5,917 bases of DNA, from assembly GCA_028292785.1 (NCBI GenBank), contig JAQGLQ010000326.1, forward strand, positions 1-5,917, written 5' to 3'. Shown here piece by piece: positions 4,800 to 5,917 of this stretch (position 1 is its first letter; each line of letters opens with the position of its first letter). The DNA comes from Noviherbaspirillum sp. (GTDB lineage: Bacteria; Pseudomonadota; Gammaproteobacteria; Burkholderiales; Burkholderiaceae). Position numbers and translations under genes: made by a program. The notes under the pieces are model-generated. The model made no database searches. It was not told the DNA's origin and was given only the letters and a program-made list of their open reading frames with translations.

Positions 4800-5917
4800 A
4801 TGAGCACGATCATTGGCGACACCCTTCCGCATCATCATGCGGAAGAACATCCGCATGGCTGGCGCAGATGGCTACTGACCACCAACCACAAGGACATAGG
4901 AACGCTGTACCTCTGGTTTTCATTCGTGATGCTGCTGGTGGGCGGCCTGCTGGCGATGCTGATCCGCGCGGAGCTGTTCCAGCCGGGCCTGCAGCTGTTC
5001 CAGCCGCAGTTCTATAACCAGCTGGTCACCCTGCATGGACTCATCATGGTGTTCGGTGCGATCATGCCGGCCTTCGTCGGTTTCGCGAACTGGATGATCC
5101 CGCTGCAGATCGGCGCGTCCGACATGGCATTCGCGCGCATGAACAATTTTTCATTCTGGCTGCTTCCGCCCGCGGGGATATTGCTGCTCGGCTCGATGCT
5201 GATGCCCGGCGGCGCGACGGGAGCCGGCTGGACCATGTATCCGCCGCTGTCGATACAGATGGGGCCGGGCATGGACCTGATGATCTTCGCGGTCCACCTG
5301 ATGGGCGCTTCTTCCATCATGGGTGCGATCAATATCATCACGACCATTCTCAACATGCGCGCGCCCGGCATGACGCTGATGAAAATGCCGATGTTCTGCT
5401 GGACCTGGATGGTCACCGCGTATCTGCTGATCGCCGTGATGCCGGTACTGGCCGGCGCGGTGACCATGCTGTTGACCGACCGGCATTTCGGCACGTCTTT
5501 CTTCAATGCCGCCGGCGGCGGCGACCCGGTGATGTTCCAGCATCTCTTCTGGTTTTTCGGACACCCCGAGGTGTACATCATGATCCTGCCGGCCTTCGGC
5601 ATCATTTCGCAGGTGGTGCCGGCTTTTTCCCGCAAGCCTTTGTTCGGCTATGCATCGATGGTGTATGCCACTTCGGCGATCGCGATTCTGTCGTTCATCG
5701 TCTGGGCCCATCACATGTTCGCCACCGGCATTCCTGTCACCGGGCAGCTTTTCTTCATGTACGCGACCATGCTGATCGCCGTGCCGACCGGCGTGAAGGT
5801 ATTCAACTGGATCGCGACCATGTGGAGAGGTTCGATGACGTTCGAAACGCCGATGCTGTTCGCTGTCGGGTTCATCTTCGTGTTCACGATGGGCGGCTTC
5901 ACAGGTCTGATCCTGGC
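4800..5917 (+). CDS. ctaD: Cytochrome c oxidase subunit I (aa3-type heme-copper oxidase), 3' end beyond the window
   Basis: The first 372 residues are present; the family is usually 520-550 long. Subunit I carries heme a and the heme a3/CuB centre, where oxygen is reduced to water as protons are pumped across the inner membrane. Visible ligands are His79 (low-spin heme), His255 and Tyr259 in GHPEVY (253-259; CuB ligand and the cross-linked tyrosine), and His304/His305 (CuB). D-channel residues are Asp108, Asn115/Asn116 and Glu257; K-channel residues are Ser270, Thr330 and Lys333. This is an A1-type pattern with both proton paths intact. About nine membrane helices can be placed, the first at about 37-57 and the last cut at the edge. 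The N-terminus is His-rich (HHH at 11-13). The ATG at 4800 is the only good start near the conserved region; no Shine-Dalgarno site precedes it, only a pyrimidine tract. Subunit II, often directly upstream, is missing there. Confidence 0.96.
   Translation, partial: MSTIIGDTLPHHHAEEHPHGWRRWLLTTNHKDIGTLYLWFSFVMLLVGGLLAMLIRAELFQPGLQLFQPQFYNQLVTLHGLIMVFGAIMPAFVGFANWMIPLQIGASDMAFARMNNFSFWLLPPAGILLLGSMLMPGGATGAGWTMYPPLSIQMGPGMDLMIFAVHLMGASSIMGAINIITTILNMRAPGMTLMKMPMFCWTWMVTAYLLIAVMPVLAGAVTMLLTDRHFGTSFFNAAGGGDPVMFQHLFWFFGHPEVYIMILPAFGIISQVVPAFSRKPLFGYASMVYATSAIAILSFIVWAHHMFATGIPVTGQLFFMYATMLIAVPTGVKVFNWIATMWRGSMTFETPMLFAVGFIFVFTMGGFTGLIL

Noticed and set aside
5012..5714. Minus-strand frames opposite ctaD
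   Set aside because: They mirror the highly conserved heme-copper oxidase core; the Met-rich and His-rich translations are what the complement of that sequence gives.

Overview
The window looks like a piece of chromosome from a GC-rich Gram-negative bacterium, most likely a betaproteobacterium of the Burkholderiales (an Oxalobacteraceae-like relative is my guess). The grounds are the GC-rich third codon positions, two lipoproteins with classical lipoboxes, a PQQ-type sugar dehydrogenase, and an aa3-type oxidase subunit I of proteobacterial style. I see no phage, insertion sequence, CRISPR array, tRNA or rRNA. The assignment rests on protein resemblance from memory, not on a search.

Layout from left to right. 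(1) 27-1454, plus strand: a lipoprotein of the phospholipase D superfamily with two intact HKD motifs, closest in style to ClsB-type cardiolipin synthases. (2) 1455-1675: a noncoding gap with short AT-rich inverted repeats and no convincing promoter or terminator. (3) 1676-3079, plus strand: a lipoprotein of the PQQ-dependent glucose/sorbosone dehydrogenase family, started at a GTG so that it opens with its signal peptide. (4) 3080-3134: a short gap between two converging genes. Base composition flips sharply here, and RNA from either direction would be C-rich and G-poor, which suggests Rho-dependent termination on both sides. (5) 3135-4457, minus strand: a cytoplasmic protein resembling family 1 glycoside hydrolases, with both catalytic glutamates but non-standard flanking motifs. 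(6) 4458-4799: a 342-base divergent intergenic region holding a strong ribosome binding site and a candidate promoter for the hydrolase, a perfect 11-bp tandem repeat, a perfect 10-bp inverted repeat, a 10-bp palindrome and a pyrimidine-rich leader before the next gene. (7) 4800 to the window end, plus strand: the first 372 residues of cytochrome c oxidase subunit I, cut by the window edge.

The genes do not form an obvious single pathway. Genes 1 and 3 both encode predicted envelope lipoproteins. The PQQ enzyme would pass electrons from periplasmic sugar or aldehyde oxidation toward the respiratory chain, and the oxidase is the terminal part of such a chain, but adjacency is the only link seen and the hydrolase is transcribed the other way. 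I did not find a convincing new multi-gene system. The most interesting signals are the composition switch at the convergent junction, the unusual motifs in the hydrolase and dehydrogenase, the organised divergent regulatory region, and an oxidase subunit I gene with no subunit II gene directly upstream.
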